NCBI RefSeq assembly: GCF_023065955.2
Contig: NW_026622986.1
Span: forward strand, 11,495,848-11,559,847
Source of the DNA: Ursus arctos
Taxonomy: Eukaryota; Chordata; Mammalia; Carnivora; Ursidae
Direction: 5' to 3'
Length of the DNA stretch: 64,000 nt
In this document: one piece after another, positions 1 through 12,348 of the stretch
Numbering within the stretch: position 1 is the stretch's first letter
Layout of the letters: each line of letters starts with the position of its first letter
Notes under the pieces: model-generated
Database searches by the model: none
What the model was told of the DNA's origin: nothing
What the model saw: only the letters and a program-made list of their open reading frames with translations
Made by a program: the position numbers and the translations under genes

Positions 1-93
1 TACTATAAATCTTTCATTATACCTATAAACAATTCACATATATGCAAATTTCAAATTGTTCCTTCTTTGGTAAGATTTCTATGCTACCCTTGT

Positions 94-298
94 GTTTTGT
101 TGTTGTTGTTTTTTAAAGATTTTATTTATTGATTTAACACAGAGAGAGCACAAGCAGGGAGAGCTATAGGCAGAGGGAAAGGGCGAAGCAGGCTCCCTGC
201 TCAGCAGGGAGCCCGATGCTGGGCTCTATCCTAGGACCCTGGGATCATGACCAGAGCTGAGGGTAGACGCTTAACTGACTGAGCCACCCAGGTGCCCC
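94..298 (-). mobile_element. SINEC (Can-SINE)
   Basis: Antisense tRNA head at the right. Target duplication TCTATGCTACCCTTGT at 78-93 and 299-315. Confidence 0.93.
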
Positions 299-596
299 TC
301 TATGCTACCCTTGTATATAGGAATGAATTTCCTTCCTGTGCATTCACATTTGCCCTGGTAGATTTGATAGCTGGAATCACTATACTTCATTGATTATGTC
401 CTCCATTTAAAATGCTAAAATGCTAGACCTCAATTCCTGTCAAATATTCCAATTCATCTTTGTATTATTTACTCTTTTACCACTGGTAAAAAGCATTTTT
501 TTCCCAGCCTAAAACCTAATTTCTACTATATTAGATTGGTACAAGAATATTAATCACACTACTTGAAAGATATAACTTCTTAAAAAATATCTATCT

Positions 597-622
597 TTTA
601 TCTATCTATCATCTATCTATCT
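597..622. repeat. (TATC)n microsatellite
   Basis: Imperfect tetranucleotide run just upstream of the ancient repeat. Confidence 0.8.
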
Positions 623-624
623 CA

Positions 625-1190
625 ATTAGTTTCCTGTTGTTGGGCAAAAAATTACCACAAATTTAGTGGCTTACAACAATACCTATTTATTATTACATAG
701 TTTCCCTGGATCAAGAGTCTGGGCAAAGCTTAGCAGGACTCTCTGCTCAGGATCTCACAAAACTGAAACCAAGGTGTCAGTGGGGCTACAATCTCATCTG
801 ATGCTCATAGTCTTTTTCCAAGGTTATTCAGGTTTTGCCAGAATTTTGTTCCTTATAGCTGTAGAATTCATAGTGATAATCATCTTCCTTGATGGTAATA
901 GAAACTCACCTTTCTGACTTTTCTGTTTCTGATCTCTAAATTCTCATTTAAGAGCTGATCTGATTCAACTAGGATAATTTCCCATTTAACTCAAAGACAA
1001 CAAATTCTGTACTTTAACTACAACTGCAAAAAATCTCTTTTACCTTATTATGTAACCTCATCATAGGAGTGACATCCTATCACATTCACAATCCTACCCA
1101 CACTCAAGGGGAGGGAATTACACCATCCATATACACCAGGAAGTGGGAATCTTGGAGGCCATGTTAAATTTCTGTTTACCACACTAGCTA
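625..1190 (+). repeat. Ancient interspersed repeat, family not assigned
   Basis: Starts TTAGTTTCCTGTTGTTGGGC, runs through ATTACCACAAATTTAGTGGC and ends GGAGGCCATGTTAAATTTCT. This is the pattern of a common old mammalian repeat, also present at 52.38 kb. Confidence 0.55.
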
Positions 1191-1760
1191 TATAATTATG
1201 CAGTTTTCATTATCCATTTTTTATACCAAATTTAGATTCTGATTTTCTATTTTCTGGAAAATTTAAATACAAGTACTTAAGATTGAATTTTGTCATCATT
1301 CAGTACTGAGGATATTTAAAGAGTATGCCACAGATTTTGATAACAAATCCTGAGAGGAACTAAAAAAATGCTTTGAGAAATGGCATTTTTATTAGAATAA
1401 ATTACTTCCTAAAGAGTATTTTAAAGGAGGAAAGGAGGAAATATTCACTTGGATGTAAATGTTCTGGTATGTTTCCTTTAAACAACATCAGCAACATTAC
1501 TTCTGAATTAGTTTATTTTCAGTTATTGGAAAACATTATTTCTTTTAGCAGTTGAATAATTCTTTAAAAATTAAGTCATAAAAAAGAACAAAAAATGTGA
1601 TGAGATGTGTCTACATATATTAAACTATGTATATTTTTAAGGATTTTATGTGTGCTTAGATGAAGATGAAATAAAACATGTCAAATTTAACCTTAAAGTA
1701 GTATGGATAAAAACCATCGGTTAATTAAAAATTGCAACACTTTAGGTAAATGAATCTTTT

Positions 1761-1987
1761 TTTAAAAAAAGATTTTATTTACTTATTTGAGAGCTGAGGA
1801 AAGAGAGAGAGAGAGAGCGCATGCACACACACAAGGTCAGGGAGGGAGCAGGAAGGGGCAAATGGAGAGGGAGAAGCAGATGCCCTGTTGTGCAGGGGAA
1901 CCCAACACGGGGCTCACTCCCAGAACCCCGAGACCATAACCTGAGTTGAAGGCAGACACTTAACCGACTGAGCCACCCAGGAGCCCT
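1761..1987 (-). mobile_element. SINEC (Can-SINE)
   Basis: Target duplication GGTAAATGAATCTTT at 1745-1760 and 1988-2003. The body contains a GA/CA-rich stretch. Confidence 0.93.
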
Positions 1988-2003
1988 GGTAAATGAATCT
2001 TTT

Positions 2004-3289
2004 AAACAATTTCTTTACATGATATAATGGATATGGTTAAGTTACAGAACTACAAAGCTCAAAGGTGTATTAGTAGATTAAGCCTTTATCCTTTTCGCAA
2101 ACACTACTATACCTCATCTACATGTCAGCTTTTTAGCATAATCAAAAAGATTGTCAAGGATAGATCTTATACATTGTGGAATTTATAGCCCCCTTGACAT
2201 TCTAGGCTACTATTTAATTATTCTTTACTTTTTATAATTTTTGTTAAATCTGGTTTACAATTTCTACCTCACAAGTAACAACAAAGTAAAGATCTGAGGT
2301 CCAAAAGTCTAAGAAAATATGCTCAGAGAGGAGTATAGAAAATGATAGACCATGATAAGATTTAAGGGTATAACTCTAGTTTTGACAAGAGCAATTTTTC
2401 TTCCCATTTCTCTGCTTTAATTGCATTAGTGTGTCTTAGTGGCTTTTTATAGAAATTTGAGGAAAACTAATAAAATCATACTTGTCAATCTCCTATTCAA
2501 GGACTTCTACCAGTTGGTGCTGCTTATTGGTCCTCTGTAATATCCTTCAGCTATAATTACGTCACATTGCCTTCATTAGTTCTTCCCAGTCTTCTGTCAA
2601 TGGGTTTCACTCAGCTGATCTCTACCGATTAGTGTACATCTTTCAATAAGCAGGTATTTAATCAATATTAATCTAAACTCAGTGCTTACATTTTCTATAA
2701 CTCCTTCTATAATAACAATAATTGTATAGTGGAAGAGAGAAATGTTATACAAATAGTCAACGTATATAAATTTACAATTACTAACTGTGATTAGTACCAT
2801 GAAGGAAAGTCCTGGTTACTATGAGGGAGAAATTCAGGGGTTAGGGGAATAGAGAAGGCGTCAACAAAGCTGCTCAAACTGACAAGACACATGAGAAGAG
2901 TTTAACCCTACTAAATCCTAGTCATTCCTTATTCTAAATTATCCCCCAGGTCCTGTATGAACTGGTATACTAGTTTGCATATTGAAATGTTTGCTTTGTG
3001 ATTTGTTCTGTGATTTCACATGATTTCATATCCCACTCTGCGAGGGTAAGATCTCTGTTTTGTATCTTTTACATGTCTACTAGAACTCAACCAATGACTG
3101 ATATGCAGGACTTATTCTTTGATAATTATGACATCATGCCAAAATGTGTCACAAAAATGCCACTTATAAACACAATTTTAGAAGTAAAATATAATAAAGC
3201 CAAGGCCAAGAGTTCTGTCAGGTAACATTATTTATTCAATAGTTATTCCAATGATTTTTCCTTAAAAGAATAGCTTCAGTTATAGTTAG
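2004..3289. other. No recognised element
   Basis: AT-rich unique sequence; small open frames look incidental. Confidence 0.5.
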
Positions 3290-3935
3290 CGATTCATCCT
3301 CTTTATATGCCCACAGTAGTTATCCCCTGATCAGCTCCAGGGGGCAAATCCTCAGTGTCTAACACCAACGATGGTAATTATATTTCCCTTGTCCCTTGCA
3401 GGTTAAGTAATCAGCTTGTGATCCAACTTTGGCCAATGAGACATAAGGGAAAGTCGTCTGGGGAAAGATTTTTTGCCCTAATAAAAAGAAATATAGGACT
3501 ACCTGACTGGCTCAGTCAGTAGAGTATGTGACTCTTGATATGGAGGTTGTGAGTTTAAGCCCCATATCGGGTGTAGAGATTACTTTATAAAAATCTTAAA
3601 AAAAAAAAAAAAAGAGAGGGAGAGATAAGTGATCAAATATCCATTTTCTTTAGTTGGACACTGTTGAGTGAACATGTAAAGAGACATCCTGCAAGTAGGA
3701 GGAGTCATACCCAAGGATCTAGCCAATATTCTGAGGATGACAGAGCCAAAGATCCAAAGAGCCAGTCTCCTTGAAAACACTGCTGAAGCACTGAATTTAA
3801 CCCTAGAATTGCTCTGCATCTGAGGTTCTTGTTATGTAAGATAATGACTTCTTCCTCATTTTCCTCATTTTTAAAGTCACTTTCAGTTGAGTTTTCTGTT
3901 ACTTTGTGTTAATAGTAGCCTAACATACAATCAGC
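3290..3935 (+). repeat. Ancient interspersed repeat split by a SINE
   Basis: The left part has TTTGGCCAATGAGACATAAG. The right part ends with CTTGTTATGTAAGATAATGA and GAGTTTTCTGTTACTTTGTG, the tail of a familiar old mammalian repeat. The SINE at 3495 separates them. Family not assigned. Confidence 0.5.
3495..3614 (+). mobile_element. Short tRNA-Lys-like SINEC copy
   Basis: CTGACTGGCTCAGTCAGTAG, then GTGAGTTTAAGCCCC, then TGTAGAGATTACTT and an A-tail. It lacks the CT-rich body, which is the older, more tRNA-like form. Confidence 0.88.
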
Positions 3936-4020
3936 TCTTGAATCACACTGGCTTTACTTCTTGTTTTATTAAAAATCTTTACTGATTTTATAATGGGCTA
4001 CAGTATAAACTAAAATGATA

Positions 4021-4218
4021 TATTTTTTAAAAGATTTTATTTATTTATTCGACAGAGATAGAGACAGCCAGTGAGAGAGGGAACACAAGCAGGGGGAGTG
4101 GGAGAGGAAGAAGCAGGCTCATAGCAGAGGAGCCTGATGTGGGGCTCGATCCCAGAACGCCGGGATCACGCCCTGAGCCGAAGGCAGACGCTTAACCGCT
4201 GTGCCACCCAGTCGCCCC
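4021..4218 (-). mobile_element. SINEC (Can-SINE)
   Basis: Target duplication TAAAATGATA at 4011-4020 and 4219-4228. Young arctoid-type body (GACAGAGATAGAGACAGCCA). Confidence 0.95.
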
Positions 4219-4833
4219 TAAAATGATATTTTCTAAACATTTTACTTTTACTTAATCAAGAACATTTCACCAGAAACTTCAGCATAAGCATGAAAATGAC
4301 ATAAGAGTTTTTTATTTCCCTGCTCTTTGAAACACGGAGCATCCTTCGTGAATTTAGATTTCTATGGCAGAAATCTGCATGTGGCTAATAATTCTGTTCA
4401 TAAGTAGGAAGTGTGGCTACTTTGCCAATAATGGCTTAATAACAAACACACAGGTCTAAGTCATCACATAGTTTAGATATGAATTCAATAGCAGGATAAT
4501 GACAGTTGCCAAGGATTTGTACTTGCTGTTGCTTCATACCAGTGTTGGCTGTCAAAATGTCTCTTTTTCTTATACAGAAGCCATAGATTTTTTATGGATA
4601 GCAATTACTTACAATATATAATGAAGTACATCAAATCTAACGACCATTCTTTAGCCCCTCATTACTTGGTAGTCTCTTTGTTAAATGTAGTCAACCATTT
4701 TCATCTAAAATATTTATTTATACTGTATATTTGACAAGCATATCTTTCTTGCTCTATATTCTTATGGAATTTAAACCTTCATGAAGAGTTATGTTTTTTT
4801 TTATATTATCATTTGTAAAAATTATTTTTATCC

Positions 4834-4876
4834 TTGTACTGTATGGTGACTAACATAATATAATAAAAAATCATTA
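4834..4876 (+). mobile_element. Very short L1 3'-end insertion (~43 bp)
   Basis: GTACTGTATGGTGACTAACA and the following ATAATATAATAAAAAATCATT are the reverse complement of the terminal 3' sequence seen at 29441 and 43454. Flanked by AAAAATTATTTTTATCC at 4817-4833 and near 4876-4892. It is a complete, extremely 5'-truncated retrotransposition event. Confidence 0.85.
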
Positions 4877-4893
4877 AAAAATTATTTTTATCC

Positions 4894-5865
4894 TATTACC
4901 ATTTTAATGGTAATTAAACTCTCTAATTGGAATAAATACAAATAAGAAAATGTAAACATAAAGGAAAATGACCCTAAGTACATTCAATAATAAATCACCA
5001 GCTTAAAATACTGAAATGCAACTGATAAAAGAAATAACCCCACAGATGTTTGGTGAATGTAATCTGTTATAAAATCTCTGGAGTACATAAAGCACAAAAA
5101 TTTCATTAAACTTCATCATAACCTTTTTCCAACTTGATGAAATGAATAACTAAAGATAAAAATAACTTTCTACAATTACTAGATAAAATGTGATTTAAAC
5201 AACATAGAAAGTAAATAATGGAAGTGATAATAAAAGTGACCAATTCCCCCCAGATTTTATTTCCAACAGCAGAAGAAATTATATTTCTAGCTTGGCCTAG
5301 AAATTTAGGTAAGGGTATCCCAATTGCAGAGCAATTTCCAGTTATTTTGTAACGCTATGCCAAATTTTTATTTGCAACCTGAGGATTGCATAATAAACAA
5401 TTTATTATGTTCAAACTACATATATACCCTATAAGAGATAGTCAATGTTTGTTAAATTAAACCTGTTTACTTTTACAGAAGGAAATTCTAGACAAGAAGA
5501 GCAATTTCTCTGGCTAAAGGACCCATCTGAGTATAGGATCATCCCACCCGAAGGAAGAGAAGAATATTTTTGCTTATGCAAAAGTACGAAGGAATAAAAA
5601 CAAGGTACTCTTAAATCTAAAACTGGAGGAGGTTATAGATACCATATACAACATTTCCAAAGGAAATGTAAATCTTCAAAAGGAAAAAATATAGTCTTTT
5701 GGCATTTTAAAAGGAAATAATATATTAATCTTTAGATCTGTAGAGATTTTATTTTTGAAAAAAATTTGAAAAAAGTTATGAACTACACCAAGTGTAATTT
5801 CTTGAGAATGAAGGTAGAGCATTGAAGGTTTCCTTGCTTCTTTCACTGCTGCTGTCTTCCCTCAC
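4894..5865. other. No firmly recognised element
   Basis: AT-rich unique sequence with one weak + strand exon-like frame (5479-5598) described in the findings. Confidence 0.45.
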
Positions 5866-5943
5866 TTCCTTCTGTTGCCTACTCCATGCTGGGAATGGAC
5901 AGCTCATCTCTGGAATGATGAAATTGCTAAACTTAAACTGCCC
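5866..5943 (-). CDS. Speculative DCDC1 third exon (26 codons, phase 0)
   Basis: On the - strand a good acceptor (ATATTTCCTTTTCCAG) ends at 5944. The frame that continues in phase 0 from the 11-kb start exon is open for 26 codons (starting GQFKFSNFII) to a moderate donor, GTGAGG, at 5865. The frame stays open beyond that donor for about 30 codons. Length and phase are compatible with splicing to 10955, but no known domain is visible and the donor is weak, so chance is a real alternative. Confidence 0.27.
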
Positions 5944-6023
5944 CTGGAAAAGGAAATATGATCAAATTTTTCTATTTAAAAAATAATCAAAGATTCATTC
6001 CAATTAAAAATATCCAAGATCCA

Positions 6024-6130
6024 GGGCACCTGGCTGGCTCAGTCAGGACAGCATGAGACTCTTGATCTCGGGCTTGAGAGTTCAAGCCCCATGTTAGGCA
6101 CAGAGATTACCTAAAAAAAAAAGAAGTTAA
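6024..6130 (+). mobile_element. Short tRNA-Lys-like SINEC copy
   Basis: GGGCACCTGGCTGGCTCAGT and CAGAGATTACCTAAAA. Flanked by ATATCCAAGAT-ending repeats at 6005-6020 and 6131-6146; the second repeat is shared with the next SINE. Confidence 0.9.
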
Positions 6131-6146
6131 AAAAAATATCCAAGAT

Positions 6147-6331
6147 AGGGGCGCCTGGGTGGTGCAGTCGTTAAGTGTCTGCCTTCGGCTCAGGGCGTGA
6201 TCCCAGCGTTCTGGGATCGAGCCCCACATCGGGCTCCTCCGCTGGAAGCCTGCTTCTTCCTCTCCCACTCCCCCTGCTTGTGTTCCCTCTCTCGCTGGCT
6301 GTCTCTGTCAAATAAATAAATAAAATCTTTA
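6147..6331 (+). mobile_element. SINEC (Can-SINE) directly following another SINE
   Basis: Young-type SINE from GGGGCGCCTGGGTGG to AAATAAAATCTTT. Flanked by AAAAATATCCAAGAT at 6131-6146 and 6332-6348. Confidence 0.95.
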
Positions 6332-6348
6332 AAAAAAATATCCAAGAT

Positions 6349-8428
6349 AACTAAAATGACATAAAAAAGTGAATGAATGGGTTAGGTGCTATTAGTCTCC
6401 TTGAAAGCAAGATTTGTCTATGAAAAAGCAACCGGTATAATATATAACAAAAAATTGTTGGTAATTCACTTTTAAAAATGATTCACATTCTTATTTAATG
6501 TACTAAAAATAATTTCTCCTACAGGGAACTGAAAGAGTTGGCAACACACTCAGCTGCAAGCAGGATTAAAAAATACTATAACTTTCTATTATAAAAATCA
6601 TGAAATTACATCCTTAGATGATCATCAGCTAAAAATCATTAAAATATTTTATGCGTGGGGTAGAAAGAGATACTAATTTTTTACAACATTCTCTTAATTT
6701 TAAAATGCAATTGTAATTTTGAAATCTTCTACTCAGCATTCGGAAATACCTTCTATAAATATAACAGAACTGTCCATAGATACCTGTTATCAATAAATAA
6801 TTAATCCTGCCATCCATGTCTCAAAGGCTGGTGCCCTGTTCCAGGTCACCTGGGAATACATCAGACTACAGCTAAGCAGGAAAATTTTCTTACTGTGCTG
6901 CTTTCCTGGAAGTAGCCATAGGAATTAGGCTAGATATTTCCAGTCATGTGACCTCCTAGCGGCAGGTCATAAAATGGGAGGATCAGACCTTCCTTGGCAC
7001 AATATGTTGAACTTATTTACACTTCTGGTGATTAGTTTTCTTGCTGGGGGAAGGATCCTGGCACAGTAGTTTTCACTGTTACAAACAAATACAACAGAGT
7101 GACAAAGGAAAAACATTGAAAGAACACAAGAGAGGGGAGAAGAGTGGATAACGTGAACACAATATAGAATAAATTAATAGCATCGGGTAATAATATGAGA
7201 ATAAAGTGACCAGTCACTGTATGGCTTTCAATGAATGGATTTAATACATGTGGGCATATTTTGTAAAAAGTACAGTGTGTTTAGTGAAAAGAAACATAAT
7301 CTCTTGTGATATATGTAAAGGAACAACAAATTGACTATATTTTAATAATTATTTCTCATAAAAAGATCACAAAGACATTGGAAGAAAGGTGGCAAGGAAA
7401 ACAAGAATGAGACAAGAGAAGTTTTAACCTCAATCTGGGAAAATGTCTTTACTCATAGAGAAAATTGCCTCTCTCTGATAATCATATTAATGCCAACAGA
7501 TCTTAGATTACCATTAGCCTTTATGAACTTGACACCCTTCGGGTTGAAACTCATCATTTTCTTTTTCATGAAAGTAAAAGATCTCTGGGCATTGTCTTTG
7601 ACTTTCCATTCGATTACCAAGAAAAAAACCTACTTTATTTTCTAGGTACATCATAATCAAAGTTGATGGTAACAGGTAATAGTGACAAAAAAGGAGTCAG
7701 GATTCAGACAACGAAATATGAGTAGCACATTGAAATAAACTATAAAAAAACAGGCAGTAGGAAAGTGTCACATGAAAAGAAAGACTGACATTAAGAAAAG
7801 GACAAATAAAGCCAGAGTTAAAATGAGTCAGAATCAAAGAAAGAAAATGAGAAGAAAACAGAAAGAAACTGTATAAATGAAAGTATAGTTAACTCTAACA
7901 AAAAAATAAAGAATCTAAAAATACACAAAAGATAGTTGGAATAAAAAGTGCATGTAGTACTGTTTTAAAAAGGAAAATTGGTAAAAATAAATTCTAAAGG
8001 GAATAAAAAACGTGTAAAGAGACACTATATTAGAAATGGCATTTGTAGAAAGGAATACTTAAAAATCCAATTTAGAAATTATTTCCCATTGTCTTATTGG
8101 AAAGAACCCTCTTAATGAATAACTTACATCTCTACCGTGTAACTATACTGGGTAATGATGTTCTAAAAAATTACCTAGGCATATAGCTAGTACACTGTGT
8201 AAATAAACTCAGATACTGCTAATATGGACTCAGAGGTCAGAGGAATAAAGCAAAACAAAAATTAGCTAAAAGTCTAGATTTCACTTTCACCTAAATTTAC
8301 CAACACACACACAAAAACAGTTTAAAGATATAAATGTAACCTGGCATTTTTATAAGAGATTAACATAATTTGTAATTTATGAATATTTTCTTTTGCTCTT
8401 ATAGTATATGTTTTCTATTTAATGTTAA
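6349..8428. other. No recognised element
   Basis: AT-rich, A-rich from 7.68 to 8.02 kb. No repeat family or convincing exon seen. Confidence 0.5.
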
Positions 8429-8612
8429 GACTATGACTCTTGGTTTCAGCTCAGGTCATGATCTCAGGGTTGTGAGACTGAGCCCTGCATCAGGCTCTGT
8501 GCTGGGCATGGAGCCTACTTGGGATTCTTTCCCTCTCCCTGTGGTCCTCACCTACCACCTCCACCCCTCCCGGTGTGCTCTCTAAAATAAATAAATAAAT
8601 CTTTAAAACACA
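8429..8612 (+). mobile_element. SINEC, head-truncated
   Basis: Starts at GACTCTTGGTTTCAGCTC, so the first ~35 bases of the head are missing. Ends AAATAAATAAATCTTTAAAA and a short CA run. Confidence 0.85.
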
Positions 8613-8654
8613 CGCACACACACCTGGCAGATACTTTTTCATTTTTTCACTTTT

Positions 8655-8847
8655 CTTTTTTAAGATTTTATTTATTTGACAGAGAGAGAGAGAGAGCCAG
8701 TGAGAGAGGGAACACAAGCAGAGGGAGTGGGAGAGGAAGAAGCAGGCTCCCAGCGGAGGAGCCTGATATGGGGCTCGATCCCAGAACGCCGGGATCACGC
8801 CCCAAGACAAAGGCAGCCGCTTAACGACTGAGTCACCCAGGCGCCCC
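8655..8847 (-). mobile_element. SINEC (Can-SINE)
   Basis: Antisense copy with GA-rich tail side and CACCCAGGCGCCCC head. The open frame across it is incidental. Confidence 0.93.
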
Positions 8848-9522
8848 AACTTCTACATATTTTAAAGATAACTGAGTTCAAAATATCTGATTAGCCCAAT
8901 ACCCCCTTTCCCATATACTTATGAGAACATATCCAATTATCTTGAAAAAGGCAATTAAAATTACTAGTAATAATCTTAATACTAGGACATGTTATAATTC
9001 ATTTGATAATTATACTTCCCACAAAGATGCTGTCAACATAAACTGTGAAACTGCAGATCCATCCTGTTTGCAAGTATCAGAGACAATATGCTCACTATTC
9101 TGTTGTACTTAAATGTTGTATTGCAGTTTTTCTTAACAAGTAATACGTGACATGAAACATGTCTGCTTTTATACTTCATAACTTCCATTCTGATGTCTAA
9201 CATTAAGAAATTATATTTATGTATCACACATGTCAGAAAATAATTTAAATAAACTAAGAAAAATAGTAACAACCATGCCTTTCATTTCACATGCAAAATA
9301 TAAATCTTTTATTCATAGATATCAAAGAACCATCTGCAATCAGAAATGCAAACCATTTATATTTTCTGATTTATGTAGCTAACATTAACTATCTTATCTA
9401 AGTGTTCTTGTTTGTATTTTCAGAAATTTGTTATGAATCAAAATATTAAGTCATAAAATTAAGAAAAACCAAGAGACTACCTTTTAAGATTGACTCATGA
9501 GTTTTAAAAATTCATTATTTCT

Positions 9523-9733
9523 AGGGGCACCTGGGTGGCTCAGTCGGTTAAGCATCTACCTTTGGCTCAGGTCATGATCCCAGGGGCATGGGATGGAGCC
9601 CCGAATGGAGCCCCACGTTGCATCAGGCTTCCCGCTCTGCTGGGAGCCTACTTCTCCCTCTCCCTCTGCCATTCCCCCTGCTTGTGCTCTCTGGTTCTAT
9701 CTCGCAGTCAAATAAATAAATAAAATCTTTTAA
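9523..9733 (+). mobile_element. SINEC (Can-SINE)
   Basis: Target duplication AAAATTCATTATTTCT at 9507-9522 and 9735-9750. Confidence 0.95.
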
Positions 9734-9750
9734 AAAAATTCATTATTTCT

Positions 9751-12306
9751 ATTCTTTATTCTGATTTTTATAACAAGGAAAAAAATGTAATTATTTTGAT
9801 TTTAAAAACATACACTGGAAAATGTACCATTTAAACCAGGCTGAAGTTTACATTATTTATTGCTATTTTTCTTCAAAAAAATGCATTAGAATAAATATTT
9901 TTCTAAGCTTCAAAATAAATACAGTACATGGTTCTGGCATATTTATTTATTTATTTTTTTGAAAAGGTGCTCTGAATCTTAGACAACATAAATACTAGGC
10001 AGTGTGGTGGTTGCCATAGTAACAAATAAATAGGAGCATAAAAATTTTTCAAATGTATACACTTTTTTCATAAATATGCATATTTTATAGGCAAAAGATT
10101 ATTCAACTCTTGCTTTACCTTCCCTTTTAGAGAGAGAAACATCTAATTCTTTAGAAATAGAAGATTATCATGCAGCAATAGAGCAGGCTCAAAAAAGTTT
10201 TAAAATGCAATATGGGAAATCTTAAGGTTTTTATGTCAATTTTCCAAAATGAAGACAGGAAAAAAAACTCCTTTCACCTTAGATTACTTTAATGGTCAGT
10301 TCTTTAGGTAAGAATAAAATTGCATAAACTTCTTTTCCTCCCAAGCATGAAATTCCCTTTTATTTTGCATAAATTTATTATTGCCACGCATTAAATGTTG
10401 CACTTGACCATGGAAAGCTGAAAGCTCTGTTGATCACAAAGAAGCCCAAGAAGTTTAATACTAACCCATGATCTACTACTTAAATAAATGTTCTGAAAAT
10501 ATTTATTCCAATGTGCTAAATTGGAGTTCAAAGAGTTCTTTCCTTTCTCTTCTCCCTTCATTAAAATACAATCTTCCTGTTTACAGATATCCTAGTAGTC
10601 ACAAAAAAGATATGGATAAAGGGCTCTGAGTTTTATTTTTAGAGCTAAAAAGGACTTACCATACATTTTATAGGGTTGGAGAGGGGCTGTTTGATAAGCC
10701 ATGATGTCAAGTTTGAAATCTATTGAAAGTTATTGAAAGTCACTGTTCTGTTACCAAAACAGAACAGGAAGATTGCTCAATTGTTCCTGGAACACAAATC
10801 CTTCAAATCCAATTACATTAATTTGGACTTCCAATTTGTTTCAATAACAACTATCATGTAACATTCTCCTAGAGTGAGAATTCAAAATTTTAAAAGATCA
10901 CCATCTAGGCAGAGTCCCAAATAAGAGATGATAAAGCAGTGTTGTAGGGCTTACCTTGTGCTCACTCCTTGATGGAGAAGCCATGCACTGTAATGGCGAA
11001 GGACAACTGAACTAGCCTGTAAGAGGAACATCCTCATCAAGCAATAGATATGATCCCACTTACTCTTACTGAAGAGAAATCAAGTTTTTTCTTTGCAGAG
11101 ATAGTAAATTAAAACTTTAAGAAGTCCAAAAAATGAATTAAGATATTAGTCAAATATTTATGACTATTGGAATAGAATAAGTTATACAGATGATGTGACT
11201 AGTGCAAAAGAAAAAAAAAATCATCTTGTCAGTCTTCTTTCCTCCCAATCTTTTCAACTATGTCCCTCTCCTTTTACTATCTTAAAACGGTGGGAAAATA
11301 TCCCTGGAGACTGGAAAAGGGAAAACATATCCACCTTTAAAACAAGGGGAACGTGATTTGGCAATTAGCTTAGTTTAACCTGGAAACATGCGATAACAAA
11401 TTAATCAATTAGTAACACCTAGAAGGGCATAAAATACTGGAAAACAAACAACATAATATCTCAAAGGCCAAATATGCCAAATGAACTTAGTATCTTTTTT
11501 TCCTGATAGAATGGACAGGTCATACTATCAAGTAAGAAGTGAATACTGTTGTCTATTTCAGGGTTGTAAGCCTTTTTAGTCTATTCTCCAATTCAGGATA
11601 AGGAAAAATGGTTACGAAGAAATGAATGTAAAAACGGTCTTCATTGCTAAACCAATGGCTATTGACATACTTCCTCTCTCCTGAGGATCTGTTTCAGAAC
11701 TCCTTATTGATGACTAGTCAAGAATCTTGACCTCTTTTATGTTTAGCTCCACCATATCAGATCCCTGAGATGTCTCAAAATTTAAAAGTTTATTTCCTTA
11801 GTTTTCTTTCCAATTTATTGACCCTCCTTTTCCCTAGGGATCTTAAATGGCTTATTGCTTCAACTAAGTGATGCTGCACTGGGACAAGATATAAATCCAT
11901 TTTAGGTAGAAATTTTGCGAAGGAAAGAGGGAATGCTTTGTGAATAAAATTAAAAGGATTTTCTATGACTAGAGAAAGTGGTGAGTGATGGAATGGTATT
12001 TAAATAGAAGTGCTCATAAAAACATTCAAAACTTGAAAAGTGTGAAGAATAGCTGTTATTTGGTTAGAAAAAGGGAGAGAGATGAAGAAGATTAAGTGTG
12101 TGGAGTCAAGAAATGAACCCAGTTTTCAAGGAGAGAAGTCTCTGTGTCATATGACCAACCAACTAATTACACAAGTGGATCAGAAGCATAACTATGGTGG
12201 AAAGAGGCACCAATTGAAAAAGGAAGTAAAAAATCTGGTCTCTACTACAGAATCAGAATCAGAGTCAACTGCTATGTTGAACTAAGCTGCCTATTGTACC
12301 AGGAGA
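9751..12306. other. No recognised element except the candidate exon at 10955-11016
   Basis: AT-rich unique sequence. I see no SINE, L1 or MIR. Open frames are short and without known motifs. Confidence 0.5.
10955..11016 (-). CDS. DCDC1: Candidate DCDC1 start-codon exon (62 nt; 10 codons)
   Basis: On the - strand an acceptor (TGTTCCTCTTACAG) precedes the exon start at 11016, and the exon ends CACAAG at 10955 followed by GTAAGC. An ATG at 10984-10982 opens ten codons (MASPSRSEHK) up to the donor in phase 0. Its context has G at +4 but no purine at -3. The sequence to its right is unique. It fits the first coding exon of the divergent gene. I do not remember the DCDC1 N-terminus well enough to confirm it, so both gene identity and translation are inferred from splice sites and position. 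Confidence 0.45.
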
Positions 12307-12348
12307 ATTGTTGTTCCTCATTATGTAATTGTTGTTCCTCATTATGTA
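12307..12348. repeat. Perfect 21-bp tandem duplication
   Basis: ATTGTTGTTCCTCATTATGTA occurs twice head to tail with no differences, so it is recent. Confidence 0.9.

Noticed and set aside
7453..7629. - strand open stretch of 58 codons with a protein-like look (VIEWKVKDNAQ..., KGVKFIKANG) ending near a GT
   Set aside because: No proper acceptor in the right phase, a weak donor, and a length expected by chance over six frames; no doublecortin-domain signature.
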